DNA of 64,000 bases from Archegozetes longisetosus (GCA_018873245.2 JAEMBT020000008.1:4824001-4888000), one strand, 5' to 3'. Positions 13,161 through 27,221 are shown, counted from the first letter of the stretch. The notes: a model not told the origin generated them from the sequence alone. Numbers and translations: made by a program.

Positions 13161-16100
13161 TGCTACTAAACCACAAATAGGGAATGTGTCATATGAGATC
13201 ATAACTTGAATATTTAGACTTATTATTAAAATTTACTAAAAATTCTAGCTTTTACTCAACTTTAAAACTTGTTAATGCTTAGTAATAATATATTGAAAAT
13301 AAATTAGCTTTGACATGATGGTATTTGTAAGAAAAACTATTAACATAAATATGATTTATAATAACTACCTATATTTACTAAAAGCAATTTCTCATTTTAT
13401 ATATCATTTTCACAAAAATACATTTGATTTGACAGAAAACAAATTGATGTAGAATTTAATATAATCCAGCGATAATAAAGAATTTGTATGAATTATTTTA
13501 AAACCTTGTTCCAATTTTCGGTATCACGAAATTGATTCTCTGATCTGAATCTCGGTGATAAAAGGTGTGACTGTATTTCTAGTGTAAAAACTTCATGCTT
13601 TAATTTTTGGTAATAGAAAGTTATTGGTCAAATTTTCTATAGAAAGATCATATCGAGTCAATTTGAAGAAGTTTCTTAAGCTTCCCTTAAATTTCAACCA
13701 TCTTTCTCTAATCCAAATTTGTTTTCATTAACTATTTTGATTGAAATTGTTGTTTAACACATAATTTCATTATCAGACTTTGTAAAAATGTATGTTCGTA
13801 TGCAATTAAAGCAATATAACTCATAGACTTCAAACGCATTCATATGAATGAAAAGAGTATTCAAACAATTTAGAAACAAAGCTTAATTCTGAAAAATAGT
13901 CAACATTTACACTCTCTTTAACCGAAAACAATGTTTAATAAACCAAAAACAAGAAATTCAACAATAATGATATGCATATTATTAAGTGAAGGGATTGTGA
14001 TGTTATGACACAAATTTTAATTAAGAAACTCCAATTATATATAAAAGCCCTGTTTATGTGCTCGAATTTCATTTCAGCCTTTCAACCACTTTTCTTTGAA
14101 TTCAGTCAAATACCATATTTAGAATGAAATTGTTTTCAGTCACATATGGATGCAATATGTCTAAATGTTAATTAAAAGGTGAAACTTTAATATGAACATG
14201 TTTTCTAAGACCAAACATAAATGCTTGAACTGTACCTACATATATATATATGGTTGCTTACTGTTCATTATCATATTCATTAAATATTATATTATGAACA
14301 AATTATGCCTGAAATATCAGAGCATTTCGTTCCTTTTCACATATACTGTCGTAATAAAACTGTTGTAAACAAAAACATAATTCATGGAATGATCCACAAA
14401 AATAACGTCCATCATTGATTAATCATGCATTAATATATTTATAAACTTTAAGGGCATAGACATAAAAAAATTTAGAAAGGAACTAATATTTGGATACCTC
14501 ACACATAATTTATGAATAAAATATTTTCTCGCTCTAATTATCATTATTTTAGTTATGCATAAGTTTCTTATTGAATTTATGGTTACAATAAACAAATACA
14601 GGAATCAATTTTTGATTCCACTTCAAAGACAAAGTTTTACATAATAGGAGTGTCTAACCAAGAAACAATTATCAGGCTCTGAGCGAAGTATTGATAAATC
14701 TGGAAAATGACTCAAATTCATTAGCCCTATGATAGATCGACTAGCTTTTGACGAGAGATTCAAACTGAGCTTTTATTTAAAACAAAATACAATATTTATT
14801 CTTAGCTTTATTCATATAATTCAAAAGTAATTTATCAATTTTGAATGTCAAATGCAAGCAGAGTATTATTAGGGCGCTTGAACCAAAAAATAGGGTTGAA
14901 AACTAAACATTGAGAGCATTATATATCATACTCGCATAAAATCTATTTTTCCAACAAATTTCTAATACTTATGCATAAGATTATTGGCGATTAATCACAA
15001 ATAAATGAAACTTCAGTTTCAACATCCAGATATGAATAGTTTTGTAATTACTTCGATTCATTCCTAACTATATTTATCATTGAATGATTGATCCGTTCAA
15101 AATAAAAAAAATTTATACTTTACGTGCATTACCAAGTTATCTAAAGATGGATCGAGCGATTATGCGATACAAACTAAAAATCAAATGCTTTACCAAATTA
15201 TTATATTCAACAGAAAATTTGTTATTTGATAAATGGTTCCAAAGTCTCAGCCAATACTCTATTCCTTTTGATTCTATCTATGTATATAGACTTTGATTTC
15301 TCAAGAATTTTCTTAAGTTAGCTATTGTGAAGTGAGGATTTGATATATTATTTATTAATTTTGAATTGTTTCTACTCTGGAACAGAATTCTATTCCAGAA
15401 TTTTTCGATTTGCGAGTCCAAAACTACTGAAATAAGTTATGAACAAAATTTAATTTATACCAGATTTCAGACTTAGAATAGAAAGGCTTCAAATCATTGC
15501 TTATCTCATACATAAATTGGTTTTTTAAAAACAAGTTTCGAGTTCTGTTTTGAAATTGGATTCTTTTCTTGTCACGAAGAATAACATTGATTGTCATTTT
15601 GCGAGTTTTTTTAGGTTTTCGATTCTCTTTCCATATCTTCTCAAAAAGTTTTCACAACTTTATTAAATTGTCAACAAATCTATGCTAAAGAATAAAGATT
15701 TAAAAATTAACTTATTTTAAATTAAAGTCCTGCATACCATCAAAATAAGCCAACATTTTATAATTTAAAGACTTTGAGATTTTCTTTCAATATTCAATTC
15801 AAGACAGATTTCGTCTGAATCGCCTTAAAATTTCTTAATCTTATTCGGAATGATTGAGCGCTTAATTGAATTTTTCATGGAACCTGAAATTTAGTTTTGA
15901 AATCAATTTGAGAATAACTTTAAACATAATGATTGAGTAAAATATAATGCAATAATGCATCGATGCATTAAGTTCAAAATAGGTTTTAGAGGATATTTTC
16001 AAGCATTACAATAATTGCATATTCTTTGCTTAAATCTAATATTCTTCAAATCCAGATTCTGGAACACTGTAAACAAAATTCTATCTTTGAACAAAATATT

Positions 16101-16743
16101 CTGTATTCAAAACGAAAAACCTTTTGTATTATTATATCTGATCATAAAATATTTAAATCAAGTGATTTTGTACTTATAAGAAGAGAAAATATCATAATTC
16201 AAAAAGAAATATTTGTGTTCACTTCTGAAAGTAATCTCAAATGTATTTATTAGATTATTGAGATCTAATCTAATATCTTATAAGTTAAAAGAAAAACCAA
16301 AACAGAATCTGAATATTCATCAAAGTAATTGATATATTTTTAACTTATTCAATATTTAATGAGCATATGGTTGAGGTACAGTTTGATTTGTTTTATGCCA
16401 TCGTTTTATGCGATGGGAAAGTGAGTGAAGAGAAAGAAAAGTTTTTGAGCTCTACTTTTCAATGGATAATGATATGATTGCATGACTGAACAATTCATAT
16501 TTAATGTTTTAGATTGAGAGAAAAAAATGCGAGACTATTGAACAACTTGAAAAATAGTATAAAAGCTAAGTGAAAGTCTATGTGATGTAAAAATATTGAA
16601 TAATACATAACACACAAGCATGAAAATTCATAAGTTATCAATAATAATCATTCTACATCTAACTATTAGTCAAATGGAAACTTGAATTTCTAAATTGTTC
16701 TAGACTTCTGGTAATCAAATTAGATTGCTTTCAAAGTCAGGTC

Positions 16744-16870
16744 AAGTTAGGTTAGATTAGATTAGATTAGATTATGTTAGGTTAGATTATGCTAGGTTAG
16801 GTTGGGTTAGGTTAGGTTAGTTTAGGTTAGGTTAGTTTAGGTTATTCTATACTATATTTTGTTATGCTAG
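16744..16870 (+). repeat. Interstitial (TTAGG/TTAGA)n block
   Basis: About 100 bp of TTAGG with TTAGA and TTAGT variants, decaying rightwards. The opposite strand sense to the 12180 block. Confidence 0.9.
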
Positions 16871-18431
16871 ATTAGATTCAAAGTGAATTTACATATCTTT
16901 CATCAAATGTTTTAGTAGCTTTTGTGAAAAACTGCTGATTATTAGGCATAATTACTTGAAAGATGAGGTGAATTATGCAAAAAGCTAAATGTAGTACTTG
17001 TATTATTCTATTGTTGTGAATGAGGCTCATTTAAATCTAAATGAGTTACAGCTTAATTTTGAGCTTTGTTAGCATTTCTAGCCATTCTGTGATAATTGTA
17101 TGTAAAATGCCTGTCATTTTCTCATACCCATTTATGCCACTATAGGCCCTGGGCTATATGATAAAAAAGTTAATTTCTGAAATTTTAGTTATGCCAGCAT
17201 TGCGTGGAGCTCATGCTATAGATGAAAAATAGAGTAATTCAATACAAATGCTAAACTTTCAATAAAATAAGAAACTGAGTTCTACTTTTCAGAAGCACAG
17301 ATAGTATAATTGACTCTTGGCTTCGTTCAGTTAACCTAATAAAATGATTGGTTTTCGCCATCAAACAAGTGGTGCAATCTCTTGTCCTTACATGGTCATC
17401 TCTTATAGACCGATTCAAAAAATAGATACTTGATTCTCTTTTCTCCATAAGAGATGACACCTTCACCAACTTAGAGAACATTTTTCAATAAATTGTTTCG
17501 ATATTCATTTGAATGATTAGTTGCTGAGAAATAGTTTGAAATATTAAAAGACATAATTTTAGGGGTTAATTGATTTAAGAGATAATTAGTAAAAAGGTAA
17601 GGAAATAGATATAAAGAATGGGAAGTGGTGAAAATAGGAATGAATAGAGTAGAGCTAAAGATAGGAATTTGTGATTGCCTTATAATCGATTTAATGCTTA
17701 CAATAGAGTGGATGTTTTATATAATCATCATTATAGCTAATTAACGCTCCAATAAATTTGTTCCGACTTATCGACAGCCATTCCTTCAATTAGTATCAGT
17801 ACAAGTAAACTGTGAAAAAATTAATGACTGGAGACATCACACGTGAGAGTCTTTTACTGGAGTCAAATAGTATTATAATTAACTCTAATTCCACTCTTCC
17901 TTTAATGCTTAACTTCAAATCAGCTATACTTTACTTTAAGCTAAATGAACGGCCAAATTATTCGCTTATTCTTTAAATTGTTTGCTCAAATTATCACTTA
18001 ATAGGAATATTTTGCTGGAATGATGATCAATTCTTAACCAGAAATAGGATATCATCAGATTGAAAACCATCACAAGACAATAAAAATACACAAATACAAC
18101 AAATGTATGGAATATTCAGTTTTTATTTTTCCTCAGAATCTGATTTATGTTTAGTTCTAATACTAGTATATGAATAAAGTGAAGAACTGAACAGGAATTC
18201 TAATTCAATAGATCTATTGTATATGAAATTCTTTCTGCTCTGTTTTCCAGATTGAATATATGGCAAAAAGTTATGAAAATATTTACTGGAATGTATAGTA
18301 AACATTATGTAAATTTAGTAAACATGTTACATAACTTGATTTTCATAATAACTTTACAATGACTATCAAACGCATTCCTCTGTTTTCTTCATTCAGTTCA
18401 TATCATAGTTTGGCCTCAATATGGTGTGCAA

Positions 18432-18556
18432 CTTTGTAGAATCCGTACAAAACTTATGCAGGGCTCGTACAGAACTTGTGTAGAATTCGTGTAAATTTCG
18501 TGCAGAATTCGTACAGAACTTGAAGAACTTGTGCACAATATCTGCACGATTTGTAA
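18432..18556 (+). repeat. Degenerate 11/22-bp minisatellite
   Basis: Built from GAATTCGTACAGAACTTGTG-like units. Similar units (AATTTGTGTGCACAATTCGT) precede the pseudogene at 38960. Confidence 0.75.
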
Positions 18557-19674
18557 ATAAACATCAGAAAAGCCCCAAAGCCTAAATCACATCGTTTGCA
18601 ATAACTTTTAATTACATACTACTCGAGCTATCTTTTACTCTAACTTTTATTAATATTTATTTGTGTTTCATATAAATCTTATTACAGCCATATATCAGAT
18701 AAAATATTGTCTATATATTATGCTCTCTTATGTCTAAAAGCTGACAATATCTCAAAAAGAACATAATATTTCAACATAAAAGCTATGGTTTGAAGTTTCT
18801 TATGGGTAAAAATAGAATTTTAAAGTTATTTGTACGAAGAATATGCATATATTAGTCTAAAAATAAATAAAACCTTCACTTTTATCTACACTAAAAGCCA
18901 GATATCTACTATAAATTATTGACAGTATCTTCAAGTTTGAAATTGACTCGAACTTCAAATTGAATTTTTAATCTTTTCCATTGATTTGGCGGCAGATGAA
19001 TAGAGCACTAAATAAATTACGCTTTCAAATAAATTATACAACAATTTTATTTTAACTCAATTCTGTCTATTTTGAAATTCCATTAAAATATAAGTTATTC
19101 ACAGCAAGTTTATATATGAGTAACAGTGTGATCATATGATATGAATTTATAAATATTATATAGCGTAAAATGCTTTCTAAGTTTTGCTTCACTCTTAATT
19201 AACAAATTTACAACTGTTTATAAGTTAATTAAGTACTAATTTCGCAATATTAACAACCATTGAAAATTACTTAGATTATTAATATATCAACTTGGGAACA
19301 TATTTTAGATATAAATCTGAAAACCTCATGTACTGAGTTATACTGTTTATTCACAAACAAAACATGAAGCTTCCATTAGATCAAATAATTGAGTAGTTAC
19401 AGAAATAACAATTATTAAGATATTATTTTTAATTTTGATTATGCTGCTGAAATTTCACCTTATTTATCAAACTCTTCATGTCATCTATAATCTCAGTAAT
19501 ATATACAAGATTTTAGTTTTGTTGATCACTTAGAAGTTATCATAAATCTTAATCTAGAAAGATACGTTCTAAAAACTAGTACTAAAGCTAGCTTGGCTCA
19601 ATTAGTACTAGACTGAATTTTTGGAGAGAGAGAGGACCAAAAAATACTAATAAATGAAAGAGCGAGTTGGTCAG

Positions 19675-20037
19675 TCAGTGCATGACAATTTGAAAGAAAA
19701 GAAACTTGATTTCAGTACTAAAATAGGAATGGAAAAATACCTTTTGTGAAAGTTGAGATCTACTTAGAAAATATAAGTATAAAATGTTAACCCAAATACC
19801 TTCAGAACAATCTAGCCACGAAAATACTATGTCCAAACAAAAAAACCAATCCAATGATGGATTTGAATGGATGGCCAAAAATGATTGCACGAGACTGTCA
19901 CCATTGGCTTCAATATAAAGCTTTTTAAGAATCGATTTCGGCATCAGTTGCTCCACAAAAATCTCTTCTGAAATCTTTCCTAAAATCTGTTCGATTCTTA
20001 TCTGAATAACACTTACTGTGTTCAGTTTTATGAGACA
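19675..20037 (-). other. Unidentified coding-like open frame, minus strand
   Basis: 120 codons open between stops on the minus strand. The middle (residue run VEQLMPKSILKKLYIEANGD, then later NPSLDWFFCLDIVFSWLDCS) has a balanced amino-acid make-up unlike the Lys/Asn/Ile/Phe-rich chance frames around it. A GAAG|GTATTT donor-like site near 19802 could end an exon there. I do not recognise the family. The nearby 20150-20225 stretch is also less AT-rich than its surroundings. It could be an exon, a transposon relic or chance. Confidence 0.28.
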
Positions 20038-21299
20038 TTACATGTTTATGTGAAGTGATTTTTCGATAATTGTATTGAATTTTGTATTTCTTCTCGAACA
20101 TGTTGTTTTAAACTTTTAAGAATAGATTTTTTAGACGTTTTTTGTTTCCAGAGTCATTATTTTGAATCCGGCAAATATAAGTTCGTGCCCGGGAAACAAG
20201 TTTCCGTTTGTCTTAACAATAGTCTATAATCTCATGCTTTCTTCAAGTTCATAACAATTTATTTCAGTTTAATATAATGTTAAGCATTCTTATAAATCGC
20301 TAAATTTTTCTAACAATTTATTACGAACAAATTGTAAAATAATCATTTTGCGACTCTAGTTCAACAAAAAACGTTGAACATTTCAGTCAAATTCATAATT
20401 AATGATATTTGTTCGCATACATAGTCAATAATACGGCTTAAGTGATATTCAATATTTTTTGCATTATCCTAGAGCGAATTCAAATGAATTATTTTATTGG
20501 ATGTAAGTCATTATTCAAATCTAGTTTTTACTACTGATAAAAATCGAGAATCCATTCTGAATAACAAAATTCACTTAAAATCTGAGCAAAAAAAAATAGA
20601 TTGCATGAACATAGAGTGTAAAACAGTTTTTGACACAAGCAGAGTATTCATGAAAGGAATGAGATAAGAGTGCTTTTACAAATATGGAATTGAAGATTAA
20701 AACAAATTAATTTGAATCGAAAGAACCACTAGTAAGTCAATTGTATGAAAAGCTGTGTTTAATATTGAACATGTAAATATTTTCGAACCTTGAACATAAA
20801 TTCCAAGTAAAAGCAATTAGTTGGGATGAGCATTGAAGGACAAAAATTGAATTAAAGTAGGAGGAAAAGTGATATTCAATGAGAAAACAAACTCTCATGA
20901 CAGCTATCGTAATACTTATAATGTAGTAATGAAAGGCTAATTTGAAATATTTGAGTAAAACACTTAGAACCAATGATAGAGTTTAACTAATAAATCATTT
21001 ATGCTTCAATTCAAAGCTATTCAAGCTTGCAATTCAGTATTCCTTGTGTTATACCATACAACTAAACAATAATAATTATACTAAAAACTATCAGACATGT
21101 CATTCTCGACTTCTGTTTTCAAACTTTTAATCAATAAGTATTCCAGAAAACCATGCCCAAAGTTATTCCGTCACACCAAGAATTTGCTAGCATCCAGAAT
21201 AATCTTACATAGAGAATATTCTAGAATATTGTATGGTTCTATTGAAAATGACATAATTATTATTCTGCATATAAATTAAGCATTTATTATAGCAAACAT

Positions 21300-21415
21300 T
21301 CATATATATATGAAAATATACAATTATATGCGAAATATTCAGTTATATACGAAATATACAATTATATACGAAATATACAATTATATACAATATATACAGT
21401 TATACGCAATATACT
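21300..21415 (+). repeat. 20-bp tandem repeat
   Basis: ATATACAATTATATACGAAA repeated about five times. Confidence 0.88.
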
Positions 21416-22609
21416 CCTCTACTTTCTGACAGATTTGTTATAAATTATTCAATTCATATCTCGCTTAATAATAATTTTGTTCCGAAAGTTTGTTTGAATA
21501 AAAATTGAGTCCAATTTTCTTATTTGATTATAAATGTTCAGTCACTCAAAACAATTATGACTGAGTATTGAAATGAATTTTGTGTTGTATAGTAAATGTG
21601 TAGTTTAGCGATTAATAACGTTTTTATTCTCTCAATTGCCTGTAAGGCTACTCTGCAAACCAAAGAAAGATTCTATTGAATATGTTTTTCTGTTTTATTT
21701 TTTCATTATTATGTCAGAAGAAGGGATCTGTGCTGTGATAGGAGAACTAGAAGATAATTTTTTATCCTTTCTAACTTTGGGTATAAAAAATATACTATTT
21801 TTGCATAGTTTGCATATTAAGTTTTATTTAGCATATTCTATAGAATATTCTGTAGAATATTCTGTAGAAATTTCTATAGAACTTACATTTTTCTCATATA
21901 TGTTATGCAAACCATACTTTGTCACAAAACTATTTTCCATCTTTAATAGCTATCTCTCTAATAAATTAATTTTTATTTCAATTCACCAAAATTATTGTTC
22001 CCTCTTCTGGCAAAACTCTATTCCCAGAAAATTTTCGGTAAATAAAAACATTTATTGAATAGATGATGAGCTCGTTTATTATCATTGCATTTGAAGCTAA
22101 TTTTCTCTATGACTACTGTCAGCTTATATTCTAACAAAATATTTGAGATAAGAGAAACTAATTCTTTGTGATAACATTTAGAAAGTTGTAGTTTCTCTTA
22201 AAGTTTTTCTTATCAAAATAAAGACTTTCTATTTGTTAAGAAAGGTTTTAAATCGAAAAGTAAGACTACCAAAAGTTTAAATCCTTATACTAATGATGTT
22301 TAGTTTTACAAAAGATAGAAATATATATTAATATCTTGGCACTTGGTCTGGTGAATAGATAACACGTGCCAACAATCGTTTAATGTAAATTCATTGGAGT
22401 TTTGTATACGTTAAACACTAACAGTATTACCTAACCTGAGTTCAACTCATACTAATTGTTTTATAGCGTGCCTTATCTATAGTTTACAAGCAGTAACTAC
22501 CGATTTTTTTTCCATATCATCAGTTACTACTTCTATCAAAATTATCCAATTTCCTCAAATTTTAATTTTTCAGCTTTCAATCTCAACTGATTCTTATGTG
22601 AAGAATTAA

Positions 22610-22840
22610 ATGTCGATACAGAATCAGAGAGAACGTAGAATAAGTTGTGAAGATGATGATGAGAATGAAATGATAAGTTGGTGTGGTTGTGAATGCGGTT
22701 TCAAATTTGATCATCGAAACTGTGAATTAAGTTAAGTTTAAAATCTATAAATTGTTATTCAGAATGGAATTTGGTGTAAAGAACATTTTATCGACATTTG
22801 AGAGAACATCAAAATGATTTAAACTGAAACCTCCAAATAA
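22610..22840 (+). pseudogene. RING-CH pseudogene, N-terminal part
   Basis: ATG at 22610 starts MSIQNQRERRISCEDDDENE, then MISWCGCECGFKFDHRNC and TAA at 22733. MIS-x-C-x-C and the H-x2-C spacing match the intact family member, but C12 is Arg and the second half of the finger is deleted. Sequence after the stop (about 22795-22840) resembles the region after the finger and matches the 23.9-kb copy closely (ATTTGAGAGAACATCAAA against ATTTGAAAGAATATCAAA). The 5' flank also shares a TTTCAGCTTT-type stretch with the 23.4-kb copy, so the two look like a tandem duplication. Confidence 0.62.
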
Positions 22841-23427
22841 GTTTCAATTGAATGGTTTGTAATCACTCTAATACTTATAGCATTGTACTCAACACTCTGA
22901 CCGGACGCTTGATTTACTGACGAAATGAATCATATTTAATGAAAAAACATTTAAGCAATAAAAAATCATCGTTTCGATCCTTGTTATTGATCCGGTATTA
23001 CACATGGTGTACACTACAATTGTTTTGTCTGTCTGTCTGGGGCTGGTAATTTAGTTGACCTACAACGATAGTAAAGATTTTAATATAATTCAGATTTCAA
23101 TATACTTCAAATTTCAAATATTAGGTAGCAAACAATGAAGATAATAATAATTTGTCATTTTGAATCAATTATCTTATTTCAAACTTTGCAACTTACCATG
23201 ATGCTTTTCTAATACAAGAGATTATTGAATTGGTCAAAGATATAACTTATTCGTTTTTATATTTAAAACCATGAATCTCTTGTTCAAATCATTTATTTCA
23301 ACCGTTATTTTAACCCGAAAATAAGGGTCTTATATTGAAATCAGTTAAATAAAATTCAGTTGCAAAATCACTATTTCAGCTTTAAAAGACAAATCATCTG
23401 AAGTTGAAAAGCCAAATCTCAGCAGAT

Positions 23428-23940
23428 AATCAGCCGAATCAGAAAGAATGGAGAATATATCGTGAAGATAACAATCAGAATGAAATGGTATGTCTGTATA
23501 ATTGTAAGGCAAGTTTTGAATTCATTCACAAATGCATAAAGGATATGATGCATAACTATGAGTCAAAGCCGTAGTCAGTAGGAGGCCAAGGGCTATAACT
23601 TCCAGAGATTTCTTTCAAACTTAAGTACACGTCCGTACTGAAAGAAAATTTCGTAAAAAACTTTGAAAATGTATTTATTTGATGCATCAATAGATTATAT
23701 ATTACCAGACACTAATTAAAGTATTGATAATATGTCAATTGTTATATTAACGTTGATATGCATTTGCCTCTACAAGTCAGAGCATTTAATTTCAGATTTT
23801 TAGCTGCCAGACCCAAAATACTGGCTACAGCATTGCCACGAGTTCAATTATTTGTGATATCTGTGAATCAGTATTGAAAGTGAGATATTATGTTATTGAG
23901 AAAAGATTCTGCAATATTTGAAAGAATATCAAATATTTAA
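23428..23940 (+). pseudogene. RING-CH pseudogene interrupted by a MITE
   Basis: First part (23428-23561) reads NQKEWRIYREDNNQNEMVCL, then YNCKASFEFIHKCIKDM. The CRIC positions have become WRIY, and one residue is missing between His and Cys. Second part (about 23841-23940) reads TSSIICDICESVLKVRYYVI, then EKRF, matching GSVDCQICRSRFQVQFQLIE of the intact gene. Between them about 280 bp with transposon-like inverted ends are inserted. An in-frame stop follows EKRFCNI. Same orientation as the 22610 copy, about 0.8 kb downstream. Confidence 0.68.
23562..23840. mobile_element. hAT-like MITE inserted in a RING-CH pseudogene
   Basis: Left end GTCAAAGCCGTAGTCAGTAG; right end, reverse complement, CGTGGCAATGCTGTAGCCAG. 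The two ends align over about 20 bp with mismatches. The insert separates the two halves of the finger of the pseudogene that starts at 23428, and removing it brings the reading back together. Internal sequence is AT-rich and non-coding. Confidence 0.5.
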
Positions 23941-26155
23941 ATTCTGAGTTGTGTTCCTTATATTTGAGCTTTGTTTGATTGCTTCAATACTCTATGTACG
24001 CGCTGATAAAACGTATTTAGATTTTAAATTATGCGAGAGAACAATCGATGCGTCCTTAAATCTGTGAGCAATCAAAACAAAAACTTTGAGTATAAAAGAT
24101 ATCGATTTCTCACTTATTATTGATACTCTTCTTCTATACCTCTTCTATTTTACTTGCAATTATGTTGCCATCGCTTATTCTTGCAATTCTTGCAGTTTTA
24201 ACAAAACATGAAACAACGCATTCTTACTAAACGTGAAAAAGATTCACAATTAGAGATCAAATAGTTCAAACTAGCATTTTATTCAATGTTTTACTAGTCA
24301 TAAAAGCGTTGCTCAATATTTTTAAGATACTCTTTAAGATAATTGTAATCGACACTTCAATTTTTGACTCAATTCCATCACATTCATGTGCCATAAAGTT
24401 AATGAGACGAAACTTAAGCTCATTAGTGAAAAATGATAAGAATTATTGCCTCAAACGTGAAATGAAGACTTGAAAATTTGAGTTATTATCATTGTTCATA
24501 ATGTTGAATATAAGTTATTTTTGATAATTTCTAGATCATATTTCCTCTGTTTTCATAGAATGTTCACTTCATAAAAAGCCAATATTGCTATAAAAGTAAA
24601 CTATGTGCAAAACATACTATGCTATCCAAACTATTTAGTCAAATAAAACATTTCTAATAAGACATTAAATAACTTAATATAAAAACCATTATTTATGAAT
24701 TTTTTACAGAAAAGTAAGATTTAATATCTGCCGAAAGAGTAAAAAGCATTTTATAAATAAGTTTATTTGGACAAAGAGGTTCCTTGGTTTAAGATTATTA
24801 ATGAACTCTAGTCATTCATTAGCACTTTAGATATGCTGGTTGACTGCTTGACTTCGTAACCAACCGATATCAATTACAACGATTTCGTTATGAATAGAAT
24901 GATTCACTCTAAACATGTTTATTCCACATTTCACTAATTCATCATATGATATCACGAGTAAATCATATATAGTATTCAATACCCTTACCAATAAATAGTA
25001 GATAAAAAATAGTTAGAAATCAATTGAATTGAAGCCAAAAGAAGCAAAAAATAAATCATTTCTTTTGATGTAATTTTGAAATAATAAGATATGATTGAGA
25101 AAGTAATATCTGGTTCAGTCGTCAGTATAATTACATCCGATTCTTTCATTATATATAGGGCTAATTTTTATGACACAAATACAACCATAGACATGATTTT
25201 CATTCTAATTTCTCCAAAATATAACTTTAATTTCTACCAAAAATCAATTATAATTCGTTTAAAAGCAACTCAACCAAAATAAAAACATGTTTTAGACGTA
25301 ATTCAATGGATTCTACTTTTAAAATTCAATTTCGATGTTTTGTCTGCTAATAATCATTCTAATCTTGTTATATCTTTTCTCCTCTTTGTAGAGCTGGGAC
25401 TTGACCCATTGCAGTAACCAAGACCTCCGCTCTGGAGGGGGGGGCTAAAAGTCTAAAGTTCAATGCTCTGAGTTAATATATCTGTCAATTAGTCATCAAA
25501 CTGTTTATTAATGTTTGATAACAAGTAGGTCTCGGAATAATATGAATTTATCATATAGTTGACCAATCAGAATTGTTAACTTTTTAAATCATCCAATCAG
25601 ATAATAGGTTAATGCATATGATCCGAGCCTTAATAATGAGTAATCACAGTGATGTATTAAATGAATATAGTTTCAAAGACTTTTGTGCTATTGCTTTTCA
25701 GTGCAGACCTAGACTTGAATTTTTAGAAATCTCTGGTGGACTATAGTCCCCTAGACCCACATTGGCATTAAGTCTTGAATTTAGACGAAAAAACGTTTCT
25801 GGACTAAATCTAACATAGTTTGGAAAAAAAACATAAGAAAAATGTGCAATAAAGAGAAGATATTTGATTCTGAGTTTTTTAAGCGCTCAATCAATCAAAT
25901 AAGCGGAGTTTATGTTTTTCTTCCATCTTTTTAATACTCAAATACATTATAGTCAACAAAATAGTAATCTATTGAAAGCCATAATAACTTATACTAAAAA
26001 TCACCACATTTTTGCCCATCTCTAAGTCAACGTTTTTTCGACTAATACCTAAAGTCATGGCTATAAAAGTTTTCTGTTTTTTATATGAGAAATTTCAGCG
26101 CAAGTGCAATAGAACCAATTGAACGATGCGTTTGATATTATGACAGAAACAGTGG

Positions 26156-26164
<9 letters not shown>

Positions 26165-26192
<28 letters not shown>
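26165..26192. repeat. (AG)n microsatellite
   Basis: About 28 bp of AG. Confidence 0.95.
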
Positions 26193-26195
<3 letters not shown>

Positions 26196-26688
26196 TTGAG
26201 ATAGACTCATAGACACATTTGGCGTTATACCCACAACTGATTCAGTTTTGTGATAGAAGGATAGTCACAGAGTTGTTTTGCCAATCTCTGGCATTAACTG
26301 CTAGTCATGATCAGTTGCGATAACTATAGTAAATCTTGTTCAAATGTTATATCTTTCTCTATCACATAACTAGTATTTGGATTTTTATAAGACTTGTAAT
26401 ACTTATTTCTTTTCAATATTTGATTTAATGTATTAAAAGTGAATTTTTCTTCATTATATCAAATGTGTTAAAACGATAACTTTTAGTCATAAGTGAACAA
26501 ACATAATAAATAATAAGAGCAATAATTGCAAGATTGAAGTCAATTGGCTGGTGTTTGTATTGATAGAGTGCTGAATAAATGATTTTGTATTTAAATTAAA
26601 GTGTGTTTGTAATGAAGAGAAAAGCTCTCAATTGATAATAAGAGACTTGGTTGGGTAAGTACTATAAAGTAGATAACGTTTTAAGTAT

Positions 26689-26812
26689 AACTTTAATAAC
26701 TAAGCTAACTTAAATTTTAACTTTAATAACTAACCTAACTTAAATTTTAACTTTAATAACTAACCTAACTTAAATTCTAACTTTAATAAATAATCTAACT
26801 TAACTTTTAACT
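26689..26812 (+). repeat. 30-bp tandem repeat, four units
   Basis: Unit contains ACTTTAATAACTAACCTAAC followed by TTAAATTTTA; four near-identical copies. It includes a CCTAA pentamer in each unit, perhaps seeded by a telomere-like repeat. Confidence 0.9.
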
Positions 26813-27156
26813 TTGTCTTTTCCTTGTCTAACATTACTTTTATGCTAAAACTGAACATTTTGTCCTACTTTAAACTATTGGATAAATCAAATGACAGATT
26901 TCTATGAGTTTTCAATGCATAGATTCGGAAAAGCATTGAGCAGTTTGAGCATTGAAGTTAAATATGTTGAGAAATGAAAACTAAGAACCACTTTTGAAAA
27001 AATTCTTTAGAGACGTTGAATAATATACGTAGTATTTTATCAAATGGAAAGCTTATGATAACTCATAAAATGACCACTAAGTTAAGTAAAATATTGATTT
27101 ATTGATTGCATTTTATGGTATTTTTAATGAGATCACCATCCTTTTAAGAAATCATT

Positions 27157-27221
27157 TCGGTCTAGACTTATGTTTAGATAAGTCACTTCGGTCCAGACTT
27201 ATGTTCAGATAAGTCACTTCT
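27157..27221 (+). repeat. 32-bp duplication
   Basis: Two units of TTTCGGTCTAGACTTATGTT-type sequence ending in AGATAAGTCA. Confidence 0.88.

Larger units (their letters stand above)
11561..22609. other. No supported gene; repeats and one unidentified open frame
   Basis: Holds the CCTAA block at 12180, the hairpin repeat at 13064, the TTAGG block at 16744, a minisatellite at 18432 and the unidentified frame at 19675-20037. A 140-codon frame at 21636-22058 is dominated by low-complexity hydrophobic and (SIEYSVEYSVE) repeats and is not called as a gene. Confidence 0.55.

Noticed and set aside
17250-17481. Possible ninth RING-CH relic
   Set aside because: Both strands can be partly aligned to the family (minus: RESSIY.. 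and ..TTCLM; plus: GACTCTTGGCTTCGTTCA). Since both orientations fit about equally well, neither is convincing by eye.
20737-20973. Minus-strand frame with a membrane-like segment (FKLAF..IISITIAV) recalling RING-CH membrane segment 2
   Set aside because: No finger sequence is found upstream in the right place and hydrophobic similarity alone is not diagnostic.
21636-22058. 140-codon open frame on the + strand
   Set aside because: Starts with TTG, is mostly Phe/Leu/Ile/Ser with an internal IEYSVEYSVE simple repeat, and has no recognisable domain or splice context.
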